Shown piece by piece: positions 34,004-42,511 of a stretch of 46,635 nt of DNA. A program made the translations under genes and the position numbers. Origin of the DNA: Flavobacterium hydatis. Its GTDB lineage: Bacteria > Bacteroidota > Bacteroidia > Flavobacteriales > Flavobacteriaceae. Within the stretch, counting starts at the first letter, position 1; every line of letters starts with the position of its first letter. The stretch spans positions 1 through 46,635 of the forward strand of contig NZ_JPRM01000032.1 in assembly GCF_000737695.1 (NCBI RefSeq). Direction: 5' to 3'. The notes under the pieces are model-generated. The model saw only the letters and a list, made by a program, of their open reading frames with translations, did no database searches and was not told the origin of the DNA.

Positions 34004-34479
34004 TGTGGCTATTAAAACTGTTATTGGTTGTTTTGTTTTTTATAATTTTATATCAGGATTATAAGGATCGTTTGGTTTATTGGTTTTTATATCCTTTAAT
34101 CGGGGTTCTGGCTTTTGTAATCCAGATTGCTTTTTTACCTCTTGATTCTGTTTTATTTAATATTGGGATTAATTTAGTATTAGTTTCTTTTTTATTATTG
34201 GTTTGTTATGGATATACCAAACTAAGAAATCTAGAGTTTAAAAACTCATTTGGGATAGGAGATGTACTATTCTTTATTTTTATCACTTTCTCTTTTTCTA
34301 TAATCTCTTTTTTTGTTCTTTTTCTGTTTTCATTATTATTTTCGTTGGCATTGCATTTTGTCTTATCAAAAAATGATGTAAATAAAACAGTTCCATTAGC
34401 AGGATATATGTCTTTATTTTTTGGAGTTGTTTACGGAATCACTTTTTTTTACGAGAGCAACTTTTTATATGCCTACTAG
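34003..34479 (+). CDS. Prepilin peptidase, A24 catalytic domain only (GspO-like)
   Basis: A 158-aa polytopic protein with both catalytic aspartates of the A24 family: D19 in YQDYKDR and D87 in GIGD (residues 84-87). A PLAGYMSLFFG stretch corresponds to the conserved C-terminal part. At about 160 residues it lacks the N-terminal methyltransferase/zinc region of classical PilD/GspO, as seen in many short peptidases. It starts 1 nt inside the pseudopilin gene and is 3 nt upstream of gspE. It presumably processes the prepilins of both arms, all with Ser at -1, so its substrate pocket may differ from that of Gly-specific enzymes. Confidence 0.8.
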   Translation: MWLLKLLLVVLFFIILYQDYKDRLVYWFLYPLIGVLAFVIQIAFLPLDSVLFNIGINLVLVSFLLLVCYGYTKLRNLEFKNSFGIGDVLFFIFITFSFSIISFFVLFLFSLLFSLALHFVLSKNDVNKTVPLAGYMSLFFGVVYGITFFYESNFLYAY

Positions 34480-34482
34480 CCA

Positions 34483-35886
34483 ATGATTAATTTTGATATC
34501 CCTATAGAATTTCAACAACTTGTTAAATCCGAACAAGCCTATCATTATAGAATCATCCCTGTTGGTAAAACAGACGGTTTAATTGTTTTAAAAACAGATA
34601 GTCATGATGCATTAAGTTTGCAAAATGAATTATCGGTTTTATTAAATTTTCCAATTAAAGTAGAGGAGGAGAGTACTGAAAATATTAATCGTTACTTAAG
34701 TACTAATTATAGAAAAACATCTTCAGAGAATGTCTCTAGCATTCATTATTCGACAGATTTTTTAGAGAAAATAGTTCTAAATGCCAAAGAAATAGGAAGC
34801 AGTGATATCCACTTTGAGCCTTATGAGAAAAATGCACGAGTACGTTTCCGTTTAGATGGAAAATTGAAAGAACAATTTCATATAGCTACAGATGAATATC
34901 CTGTTATCATAAATAAGATAAAAATTAGGGCACAGCTAGATATTTCTGAAAAAAGACTTCCACAAGACGGTCGTATTACGATGGTTACAGATTATGAAGA
35001 TTTTGATGTTCGTGTATCTGTGTTACCTACATTACACGGAGAAAAAGTTGTACTACGTATTTTAAGTAAAGATACCAGCCATATAGATATCAATGCACTT
35101 GGTTTTACAGAGAAAGAATTAGTGACTTATCTCGAAAATATTAAAAGGCCTAACGGAATTGTTCTTATTTCTGGACCAACTGGATCAGGAAAAACAACTA
35201 CTTTATACGCTACTTTAAAAAAACTAAATTTACCAAACACTAATATATTAACAGTTGAAGACCCTATAGAATATACTCTGGAAGGGATTAATCAAGTTCA
35301 GTTAAAAGAAAATATTGGACTTGATTTTGCAACTACATTAAGAACATTTTTGCGACAAGATCCAGATGTTATTATGGTGGGTGAAATTCGAGATGTAAAT
35401 ACTGCAAACATGGCGATACGTGCTGCCTTAACAGGGCATCTTGTATTGTCTACTATCCATACCAATTCGGCTTGGGCTACTGTTTCACGACTTATCGATA
35501 TGGGAATACCTTCATTCCTTATAGCAAGTACACTTAATGTAAGTGTGGCTCAGCGTTTAGTAAGAAAGCTTTGCGTGCATTGTAAAGTAGAAGAAAACGT
35601 CTCATCCGATCTTTTTCCTACGGGTTTTTCTATACCAGAGGGTTTAGAGAAACACCATGTAGCTATAGGGTGTGAAAATTGCTATCATACAGGCTATTCA
35701 GGAAGAAAAGCCATTTATGAAATTCTACCTATCGGAGGAGAACTTTCGGCCTTAATTAAAAATAATCAATTAGATATTAATACCTATTTAGAAGAAAATG
35801 AAATTTTCACATTGAAGAAAAATGCATTATCTCTAATTAAAGATGGAACTACTTCTGTTGATGAAGTTTTTTCGTTACTCTTGTAA
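34483..35886 (+). CDS. gspE: Type II secretion / pilus assembly ATPase GspE
   Basis: A 467-aa secretion ATPase with all key motifs: SSDIHFEPYE (106-115), Walker A GPTGSGKTTT (231-240), Asp box/Walker B QDPDVIMVGEIRD (292-304), His box TGHLVLSTIHTN (317-328) and the zinc tetracysteine pair C364/C367 and C397/C400. The N-terminal N1E-like domain is short. The zinc module and the absence of a PilT paralogue in the window favour an assembly-type ATPase. The gene is between the prepilin peptidase and the secretin genes. It powers pseudopilus assembly through GspF, encoded in the minus arm. Confidence 0.95.
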   Translation: MINFDIPIEFQQLVKSEQAYHYRIIPVGKTDGLIVLKTDSHDALSLQNELSVLLNFPIKVEEESTENINRYLSTNYRKTSSENVSSIHYSTDFLEKIVLNAKEIGSSDIHFEPYEKNARVRFRLDGKLKEQFHIATDEYPVIINKIKIRAQLDISEKRLPQDGRITMVTDYEDFDVRVSVLPTLHGEKVVLRILSKDTSHIDINALGFTEKELVTYLENIKRPNGIVLISGPTGSGKTTTLYATLKKLNLPNTNILTVEDPIEYTLEGINQVQLKENIGLDFATTLRTFLRQDPDVIMVGEIRDVNTANMAIRAALTGHLVLSTIHTNSAWATVSRLIDMGIPSFLIASTLNVSVAQRLVRKLCVHCKVEENVSSDLFPTGFSIPEGLEKHHVAIGCENCYHTGYSGRKAIYEILPIGGELSALIKNNQLDINTYLEENEIFTLKKNALSLIKDGTTSVDEVFSLLL

Positions 35887-35919
35887 ATAATTTAAAAGCC
35901 ATACATCTGACTTATATTC

Positions 35920-38118
35920 ATGAAAAAAATAACTACTATCCTCTTACTTTTAATTTTTCAAATTTCATTTTCTCAAGAGAATCGGATTCATCAACTTAAA
36001 AACAATATAGAAGCAATTAGTGCAGATGCACCAGGGCTAACAGAAAAAGTTAATATTAATATTAAAGAATCATCCCTTTCTAGTTTCTTGATGGCAGTGT
36101 CTGAGGTGCATAAAATTAACATTAGTATTGCACCAAATTTAAGTCAGATCAATATTGTAAATAATTTTAATAATGTTACTGTTGGGGACCTTATTCTTTT
36201 TTTATGCAAAGAGTATAATCTAACAGTCGATTTTACGGGGAATATACTTTCGATTAAATCTTATGAAAAGCCAGTCGAAAAAGTAGCTGAAAAACTGATT
36301 GATGTAGTATATGACGCTCCTGATAATTTACTTTCTCTAAACTTAAAAGGAGATCAATTATATGGTGTTTTCAAAAAAATCATGGATGTTAGCGGGAAAA
36401 ATTTGGTTTTTGCCCCAGGCTTAGAAAACCAATTATTAACTGTATATATTAAGAGTATGCCATTTGATGCTGCGCTGAATAAATTGGCTTTTGCTAATAA
36501 TTTAACGGTATCAAAATCAAGAGATAATTTTTATATTTTTGATCAGCTAGAAGGAAATTATTCTAAAGAAATAGGTGGTGATGCTAGTGCTATGCGTCAG
36601 AATAAACCATTGCGTTCCCGAAAATCTAACTTTTTCTTTACCATAATCGATGCTGATAAAAAATTACTGGATGTAGATTTTGAGAATACTCCAATATCAA
36701 GTATAATTTACGATATAGGACACGAATTAGATATCGATATGTTTATATCTAGCCCATTGGAAGGAGCTGGTAATGCAACTGTTAAAGCTAAAAATATATC
36801 TTTTGATGCATTATTGAATAAACTTTTTGAGATTAAGCCAGATAATAATGTTGGAGCTTCATCCCAATCTCAGTTTAATAATTCGAATAATGGTGGAAAT
36901 ATTCCTGCTTCTGGAGGTCAATATAGCTACATGAAAAATGGTTCTATTTATTATTTTGGGACAAAAGATCAGCTTGTAGTTAGAAACATAAAAGTTATTC
37001 CGTTAATGTATCGATCAATAGATATATTAAGTGATCCTGCAAAAGAGGGAAGAAGCGCCGGAAGACTAAATAACAATACTAACTATTCAAATTATAACTC
37101 TGGCAGTAATTCAAACTACAATTCGTCTGACAGATCAAATTCAAATTATTCAAACCAGAATAATAATTATAATTCTGGAGGTAATGCTTCTTCAAGCAGT
37201 TCATCGTCTGGAAGCTCAAGCAATCCATCTGAATCTATTTTAAGCATCATTCCAGATGAAATAAAAAGAGAACTAGATATTAAAATAGATAAAGAATTGA
37301 ATAGCTTTTTGGTAAATGGTCCAGCGGCTAATATCGAACGTTTTGAAACTTTTATAAAATATATTGATAAAGCTGTTCCGGTTATTTTAATAGAAGTAAT
37401 GCTTCTGGAAGTTAATAAAAGTGCTACTGTCGAAACTGGAATAAACGCAGGAATAGGAAATAAACCAGTTACAACTACAGGGAGTTTATTCCCTAGTGCA
37501 GATATTAATTTAGGAGCACAAACAATCAATAGTATTATAGATGGTTTTAATGGGTTTGGCTCATTAAATATCGGAAAAGTAGTTCCTAATTTTTACTTAA
37601 GCCTTAAGGCTATGGAAACAAATGGGAACTTAAAAATTCGTTCATCCCCAAGATTATCTACTTTAAACGGGCATAAAGCTTATTTATCTATAGGAGAAAC
37701 AACTTATTATGTAGTAACTAATCAGAATTTTTATGGATCGCAAATCCCTCAAGCTTCAGAGGTTAAGAATTACCAACCTATCGACGCAGAATTATCTGTA
37801 ACTATTATGCCGCTAGTTTCTGGCGATGGTCAGATTACAATGGATATAAAAGTAATTCAGTCAAGTTTTAATGGGCAAAAGGTAGATAAAAATGCTCCTC
37901 CGGGAATTAATTCAAGAGAGTTTACCTCTATCATTCGTGTTAAAGATCAAGATATAATTGTTTTGGGAGGATTAGAAGAATCTGTAAAAAATGATTCAGG
38001 AACAGGAGTACCTATATTATCAAGAATTCCTGTTATTAAATGGTTATTTAGCTCTCGTAAGCGAGAAGACTCTAAGAAAAAATTATCGGTATTAATTAAA
38101 CCTACAGTTATTTACTAA
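35920..38118 (+). CDS. gspD: Outer-membrane secretin GspD
   Basis: A 732-aa secretin. Signal peptide about 1-18 (ending ISFSQ). The N-terminal STN-like domain (about 45-115) is followed by further N domains, and the secretin domain occupies about 480-732. It carries VPVILIEVMLLEVNKS, LRIRSSPRLS-type sequence (LKIRSSPRLSTLNGH), TSIIRVKDQDIIVLGGL and the terminal VPILSRIPVIKWLF motif. An Asn/Ser/Gly-rich low-complexity insert at about 383-436 separates the N domains from the secretin core. The stop overlaps the GspL-like start by 1 nt. No pilotin is obvious, although the lipoproteins in this window are candidates. Confidence 0.93.
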   Translation: MKKITTILLLLIFQISFSQENRIHQLKNNIEAISADAPGLTEKVNINIKESSLSSFLMAVSEVHKINISIAPNLSQINIVNNFNNVTVGDLILFLCKEYNLTVDFTGNILSIKSYEKPVEKVAEKLIDVVYDAPDNLLSLNLKGDQLYGVFKKIMDVSGKNLVFAPGLENQLLTVYIKSMPFDAALNKLAFANNLTVSKSRDNFYIFDQLEGNYSKEIGGDASAMRQNKPLRSRKSNFFFTIIDADKKLLDVDFENTPISSIIYDIGHELDIDMFISSPLEGAGNATVKAKNISFDALLNKLFEIKPDNNVGASSQSQFNNSNNGGNIPASGGQYSYMKNGSIYYFGTKDQLVVRNIKVIPLMYRSIDILSDPAKEGRSAGRLNNNTNYSNYNSGSNSNYNSSDRSNSNYSNQNNNYNSGGNASSSSSSSGSSSNPSESILSIIPDEIKRELDIKIDKELNSFLVNGPAANIERFETFIKYIDKAVPVILIEVMLLEVNKSATVETGINAGIGNKPVTTTGSLFPSADINLGAQTINSIIDGFNGFGSLNIGKVVPNFYLSLKAMETNGNLKIRSSPRLSTLNGHKAYLSIGETTYYVVTNQNFYGSQIPQASEVKNYQPIDAELSVTIMPLVSGDGQITMDIKVIQSSFNGQKVDKNAPPGINSREFTSIIRVKDQDIIVLGGLEESVKNDSGTGVPILSRIPVIKWLFSSRKREDSKKKLSVLIKPTVIY

Positions 38119-39314
38119 TGACTATTCCATCATTAACTACTTTTTTACTTGGTAAACAATATATAGGTATTGAGCACTTCACTTTAAATAATGAAGAAAA
38201 GGTTGCTTTGTTATTGGTCGAAAATAAAAAAGAAGGATTAGTAATAGAGAAAAAAGACAAAGTAAATTATACGGGTAAAATAGCTGACAAATGGGATAAA
38301 AAACTTCCTTTTTTTCTAATCATAAATACCAATCAGGTCATTCAAAAAGAAGTAACAGGAGTTGAAGCATCTGATGAAAAGTTATTGCACAAGGCTTTTC
38401 CGAATACTAATTGGGATGAATTCTATTTTGAAATTTGGCGTTTAAAAACTAAATCTATAGTTGCTATAACCAGAAAAAGCTATTTGGATGATTTGCTTTC
38501 TCACTATGCAGAGCAAAAGATTATAGTCGCAGGTATAAGTTTAGGTATTTGCTCAATCGCCGAAATATTAAATTATACCAACGAAAAGAAGTTTTTTACG
38601 AACAATCAAATTGTTATTACCGAAGAAGGAAGCCAGATTATAACACCTAGTATTGAGGACTTAGAAGCCACTTATACTATTAATGAGCTTAGTATACACA
38701 ATACGCATTTGTTACCTTTTTCGGGTTTGCTACGATTAATAACAAACAATACTCAAAATACAGGAAGTAGCATAATACATAGCGAAGCGCTTTATGACAA
38801 TTACAATCAAAAAGTATTTTTTTCTAAAAGTTTAAAAATAATGATTGGGATTGTGTTAGCGATTTTGGTTGTTAATTTCTTTTGTTTTTCACATTATTAT
38901 AAATTAGTTCAAAATACTTCAGAAACTTTATTAGTAAACGAATCCTCACTCGGAAATGTAAGTACAATAAAGCAAAGAATCCAAGCGAAAGAACAGAAAG
39001 TAAAAAGTATTACCGATAGAACATCTTCACAAAGTTCGCTTGTAATAAATGAAATTACAAAGAGAATACCACAGTCCATACTATTAAACGAATTAATATA
39101 TGATCCATTAGTAAAGAAAATAAAGCCTGAAGAAGCTATTGTAACGGAAGAAAGAGTAATTACTATTTCTGGGACTACACTAGATAATAATGCTTTCACA
39201 AATTGGGTAGAAACTATAGAAAAACTCAAATGGATAGATAATGCTGTCATTACACATTTTGGGAAGAATGATTTAAACGAAACTGAATTTTCTATTAAAC
39301 TAACACTTAAGTAA
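38118..39314 (+). CDS. GspL-like PilM/PilN fusion protein
   Basis: A 398-aa protein with a degenerate actin-like (PilM/cyto-GspL) N-terminal domain, one transmembrane segment at about 240-262, a coiled-coil and a periplasmic PilN-like domain near 330-398 (ITISGTTLDNNAFTNWVETI). That fusion is the arrangement of GspL in T2SS. It recruits GspE to the inner membrane in known systems. It overlaps gspD by 1 nt and is 1 nt before the GspM-like gene. The ATP-binding motifs of PilM are not evident, as in GspL. Confidence 0.78.
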   Translation: MTIPSLTTFLLGKQYIGIEHFTLNNEEKVALLLVENKKEGLVIEKKDKVNYTGKIADKWDKKLPFFLIINTNQVIQKEVTGVEASDEKLLHKAFPNTNWDEFYFEIWRLKTKSIVAITRKSYLDDLLSHYAEQKIIVAGISLGICSIAEILNYTNEKKFFTNNQIVITEEGSQIITPSIEDLEATYTINELSIHNTHLLPFSGLLRLITNNTQNTGSSIIHSEALYDNYNQKVFFSKSLKIMIGIVLAILVVNFFCFSHYYKLVQNTSETLLVNESSLGNVSTIKQRIQAKEQKVKSITDRTSSQSSLVINEITKRIPQSILLNELIYDPLVKKIKPEEAIVTEERVITISGTTLDNNAFTNWVETIEKLKWIDNAVITHFGKNDLNETEFSIKLTLK

Positions 39315-39315
39315 G

Positions 39316-39837
39316 ATGAGATTAAATAGAAGAAATAAATTACTATTGGTTGGTTTTTTCCTGACGCTTTGTATATGCTACTCTTTTGCTATATCCAATA
39401 CTATTGGGTATTATAATGAGTATAGTGCAAAAGAAAAACAGTTGGCAAATACCAATGAAACGCCAAAATTAATTGCCCAGTTGGTACAAAAAGAAAAGCA
39501 ATTGGATTCATTTTTATCTCAATATAATATTAATCCTTCCGAATCTTTTCAGAATGATTTGCTAAAACAGTTAAATACATACAGTACTAATTACCATCTT
39601 AAAATTATCGATTTTAAAGAACCTCATAGTATTACCGAAAAAGGATTTGTAACGACAAGTTATGTTTTCTCATTAGAAGGATCTTTTAACGGATGTTTGG
39701 CATTGTTAAATAAAATTGAGAACAATCCTTCGCTAGGTAATATAAAACACTTGAACTTTACCAAAAAAAGAAACTACAAAACCAACGTAGATCAATTGAG
39801 CGTAGAAGTTATTATGCAAAAAAATCAAGGAGTTTAA
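39316..39837 (+). CDS. GspM/PilO-like inner-membrane platform protein
   Basis: A 173-aa bitopic protein: basic start, transmembrane segment about 9-29, a charged coiled-coil (about 38-75), and a PilO-type ferredoxin-like domain to the end (YVFSLEGSFNGCLALLNKIE). Gene position directly after the GspL-like gene (1 nt) is the usual L-M order. It is expected to dimerise with GspL in the periplasm. The first fibre gene follows after only 27 nt, so secretion and fibre genes share a transcript. Confidence 0.78.
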   Translation: MRLNRRNKLLLVGFFLTLCICYSFAISNTIGYYNEYSAKEKQLANTNETPKLIAQLVQKEKQLDSFLSQYNINPSESFQNDLLKQLNTYSTNYHLKIIDFKEPHSITEKGFVTTSYVFSLEGSFNGCLALLNKIENNPSLGNIKHLNFTKKRNYKTNVDQLSVEVIMQKNQGV

Positions 39838-39864
39838 ATCAAGCTCTAATATAAAATTTACAAT

Positions 39865-41121
39865 ATGAAAAATAATTTTCTTTTAGGAATAATCCTAATA
39901 GGGGCAGCTTGTATTGCCCAAAATAATACTTCACCATTAAAGACAGGATCATTTTCGATTACTAATGATGGGGTGTATAATTCTCTTTTTGAGAGTGGAA
40001 ATGTCGCCAGAATGAATATGGGATTTGATGGCACTACTGGCTACTATAAATTTGGTGCACACACAGGAAATGGTTTTAGAGATAATATTCTTTATATGAG
40101 AGGTAGCGATGGTAATGTTGGTATTGGTACTGCCCAGCCCTTTCAAAAGTTTGTGGTTTCTAATGATGGAGGAGAAGGGTTTGAAGTTTATTTAGACAAA
40201 CCTCTTAAAATAGTAGGATTGCAGTCCTATGACAGAGCTGTAAATGCTTATTCTAAGATGCAACTAGATGCTAGTCAGTTTTCATTCATGAATGGCAATG
40301 TTGGTATCGGAACAACAAATCCTAATTATAAACTAGATGTGGTAGGCAGAATTGCAGTTGGGAGTTTATATGTAAAAAAGTTAGATATTACTAATGATGG
40401 CGGCTTTAACTCAACTATAAATAGCAGTGGAGTTGCATCTATTGATATGGGTTTTGATGGTGCTACAGGCTATTCTAAATTTGGAGCACATACAGGAGAT
40501 GGTTATAGAGATAATATTCTTTATATGAGAGGTAGTGATGGTAATGTTGGTATTGGTACAGCTAAGCCCTCTCAAAAGTTTGTGGTTTCTAATGATGGAG
40601 CAGAAGGGCTAGAAGTTTATTTAGAAAAATCTCTTAAAATAGTGGGATTGCAGTCCTACGATAGAACTGGAAATGCTTATTCTAAGATGCAACTAGACGC
40701 TAGTCAGTTCTCATTTATGCATGGTAATGTTGGAATCGGAACTATAACAACAGGAACTCATAAACTCGCTGTAAATGGTTCAATAGGAGCTAGAGAAATT
40801 AAAGTTGAAACTACAATTTGGCCAGATTATGTATTTAAAAAAGAATATGATTTGCCAACTCTTAAAGAAGTTGAGAAGCATATTGCAGAAAAAGGCCATT
40901 TAAAAGATATTCCAAGTGAAGAAGAAGTCTTGAAAAACGGTATAAATTTAGGAGAAATGAATGCTAAACTTTTGCAAAAAATAGAAGAACTTACTCTTTA
41001 TGTTATCGAGCAAGGAAAAAAAGCTGAAGAATTAAAACTTTATGTAAAGGAACAGAATAAACTCATAGACGAACAAAATAAACGTATAGATAAACTAGAG
41101 AAAGATTCGTCTAGAAAATAA
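39865..41121 (+). CDS. Fibre-like surface protein with internal duplication, type B domain
   Basis: A 418-aa secreted protein. Signal peptide about 1-18 (ending ACIAQ). Two consecutive copies of a ~120-residue unit (about 32-150 and 175-293) share MGFDG, KFGAHTG, DNILYMRGSDGNVGIGTA, SKMQLDASQFSFM and are each closed by NVGIGT. The conserved C-terminal domain begins near 303 (GAREIKVE, WPDYVFKKEYDLPTL, GHLKDIPSEEEVLKNG, LLQKIEELTLY) and is followed by a long coiled-coil tail. It is the first of three tandem fibre genes at the end of the secretion operon. Predicted cell-surface trimer; ligand unknown. Confidence 0.74.
   Translation: MKNNFLLGIILIGAACIAQNNTSPLKTGSFSITNDGVYNSLFESGNVARMNMGFDGTTGYYKFGAHTGNGFRDNILYMRGSDGNVGIGTAQPFQKFVVSNDGGEGFEVYLDKPLKIVGLQSYDRAVNAYSKMQLDASQFSFMNGNVGIGTTNPNYKLDVVGRIAVGSLYVKKLDITNDGGFNSTINSSGVASIDMGFDGATGYSKFGAHTGDGYRDNILYMRGSDGNVGIGTAKPSQKFVVSNDGAEGLEVYLEKSLKIVGLQSYDRTGNAYSKMQLDASQFSFMHGNVGIGTITTGTHKLAVNGSIGAREIKVETTIWPDYVFKKEYDLPTLKEVEKHIAEKGHLKDIPSEEEVLKNGINLGEMNAKLLQKIEELTLYVIEQGKKAEELKLYVKEQNKLIDEQNKRIDKLEKDSSRK
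39958..40743 (+). repeat. Internal direct repeat in fibre gene (two ~357-bp units)
   Basis: Unit 1 spans about 39958-40313 and unit 2 about 40387-40743, offset by 429 bp and highly similar throughout. A shorter related unit is present in the gene at 42488 (about 42578-42757). Confidence 0.75.
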
Positions 41122-41165
41122 TAATTAAACCATAACAAATCATGAAAAATAATTTTCTTTTAGGA
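41101..41165 (+). repeat. 65-bp direct repeat, copy 1
   Basis: It covers the last codons of one fibre gene, the intergenic spacer and the first codons of the next. Copy 2 at 42447-42511 differs at only three of 65 positions. The two copies flank the whole gene at 41142-42467. Confidence 0.9.
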
Positions 41166-42467
41166 ACAATCTTAATAACATCATTTTGCTTCGCCCAGAA
41201 TAATTATCCACCTGATGGTAACGTAGGTTTGGGTACAAATACTCCATTGAGTAAGTTATCTGTTTCAGGATCATTAACCATTAATGGGGGATTAACAAAT
41301 AGTTCTGTTAGACCTTTAATATCATCTGGAACGCTATTAAATGGAGAAATTAGAGGATATAGCGATAGCGGAAGCCTTTTTGATGACGGATTTTTAAGGT
41401 TGTCAGCTGGTGGAGGAACAGGTTTAAATGTAAAGTCTTATATTGATCTCTCAGGTTATTCTACTCAGCCAGATTTAAATAGGAATATAACATTTGGAAC
41501 TTTAGGGCAAGAACGCATGAGAATTGATATGAGTGGTAATATTGGTATCGGTACAACAGCTCCTAATTCTAAATTAACTATTAGATCAGGTACAACAGGT
41601 GTTAGTATTCATCCTGGCTCTGGTGCAAATTCTTATTTTGGATCTATAGCTTTTAACAGGGAATCTGCAACTGGAGAAATATTTGATAGTAGAGCTTATG
41701 CATTTCAAATTAATAATGGGAATAATGTATATGACAAAAGTCTTCATTTTCAAATTTATAGTGGGGATGGGATGCAAATTAGTAATAATGCATTGGTAAT
41801 TAATGCAGCTACAGGAGGAAACATAGGTATCGGAATATCTGAGCCATCAGCTTTATTAGATATTTATTCTCCTTTGCCTCTTGTAGGGAGTTATGATACT
41901 CAAAAATGGTCAACTAGTAATGCCGATTATAATCTTAAACTACAAACTGTTTGGAATTATAGCGGGATAAATCAAGAGTTTATTCAAAGATTTAATGGAG
42001 TTGATTATAAATCACTGGTTTTTTTTCAAGGTAATATAGGTATTGGAATAGCTAATCCAACAAATAAACTAGACGTAAACGGAACTATACATTCAAAAGA
42101 AGTAAAAGTTGATTTGAAAGATTGGCCAGATTATGTATTTAAAAAAGAATATGATTTACCAACTCTTAAAGAAGTTGAAAAACATATTACTGAAAAAGGG
42201 CATTTACAAAATATCCCTAGTGAAGAAGAAGTCTTAAAAAGTGGTGTGAATTTAGGAGAAATGAATGCTAAACTATTACAAAAAATAGAGGAACTAACTC
42301 TTTATGCTATTGAACAAGGGAAAAAAACAGAAGAATTAAACGTTTATGTAACGGAACAGAATAAGCTAATAGACGATCAAAATAAAATTATAATTGAACT
42401 AAATAAAGCTAGAATTGAACAAAATAAGCGTTTAGAGAAATTAGAGAAAGATTCATCTAGAAAATAA
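41142..42467 (+). CDS. Fibre-like surface protein, type B domain
   Basis: A 441-aa secreted protein. Signal peptide about 1-18 (ending CFAQ), almost identical at its start to both neighbours (MKNNFLLG). The head (about 25-300) contains several short 'GNIGIGT/GIGI.NPTNKLDVNG' units but is otherwise unlike the neighbouring heads. The C-terminal domain from about 313 (SKEVKVDLKDWPDYVFKKEY, GHLQNIPSEEEVLKSG, LLQKIEELTLY) is followed by an extended Glu/Lys/Asn coiled coil (about 395-441). The gene is framed by two near-identical 65-bp direct repeats, so it could be lost or exchanged as a unit. Confidence 0.74.
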   Translation: MKNNFLLGTILITSFCFAQNNYPPDGNVGLGTNTPLSKLSVSGSLTINGGLTNSSVRPLISSGTLLNGEIRGYSDSGSLFDDGFLRLSAGGGTGLNVKSYIDLSGYSTQPDLNRNITFGTLGQERMRIDMSGNIGIGTTAPNSKLTIRSGTTGVSIHPGSGANSYFGSIAFNRESATGEIFDSRAYAFQINNGNNVYDKSLHFQIYSGDGMQISNNALVINAATGGNIGIGISEPSALLDIYSPLPLVGSYDTQKWSTSNADYNLKLQTVWNYSGINQEFIQRFNGVDYKSLVFFQGNIGIGIANPTNKLDVNGTIHSKEVKVDLKDWPDYVFKKEYDLPTLKEVEKHITEKGHLQNIPSEEEVLKSGVNLGEMNAKLLQKIEELTLYAIEQGKKTEELNVYVTEQNKLIDDQNKIIIELNKARIEQNKRLEKLEKDSSRK

Positions 42468-42511
42468 TAATTAAACCTTAACAAATTATGAAAAATAATT
42501 TTCTTTTAGGA
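42447..42511 (+). repeat. 65-bp direct repeat, copy 2
   Basis: Partner of 41101-41165, with 62 of 65 bases identical, in the same position across the junction between two fibre genes. Confidence 0.9.

Noticed and set aside
33593..39837. Type IV pilus for twitching
   Set aside because: No PilT-type retraction ATPase and no PilB/PilT pair; the PilM/N fusion and the GspC/K-like proteins fit a T2SS-like machine better.
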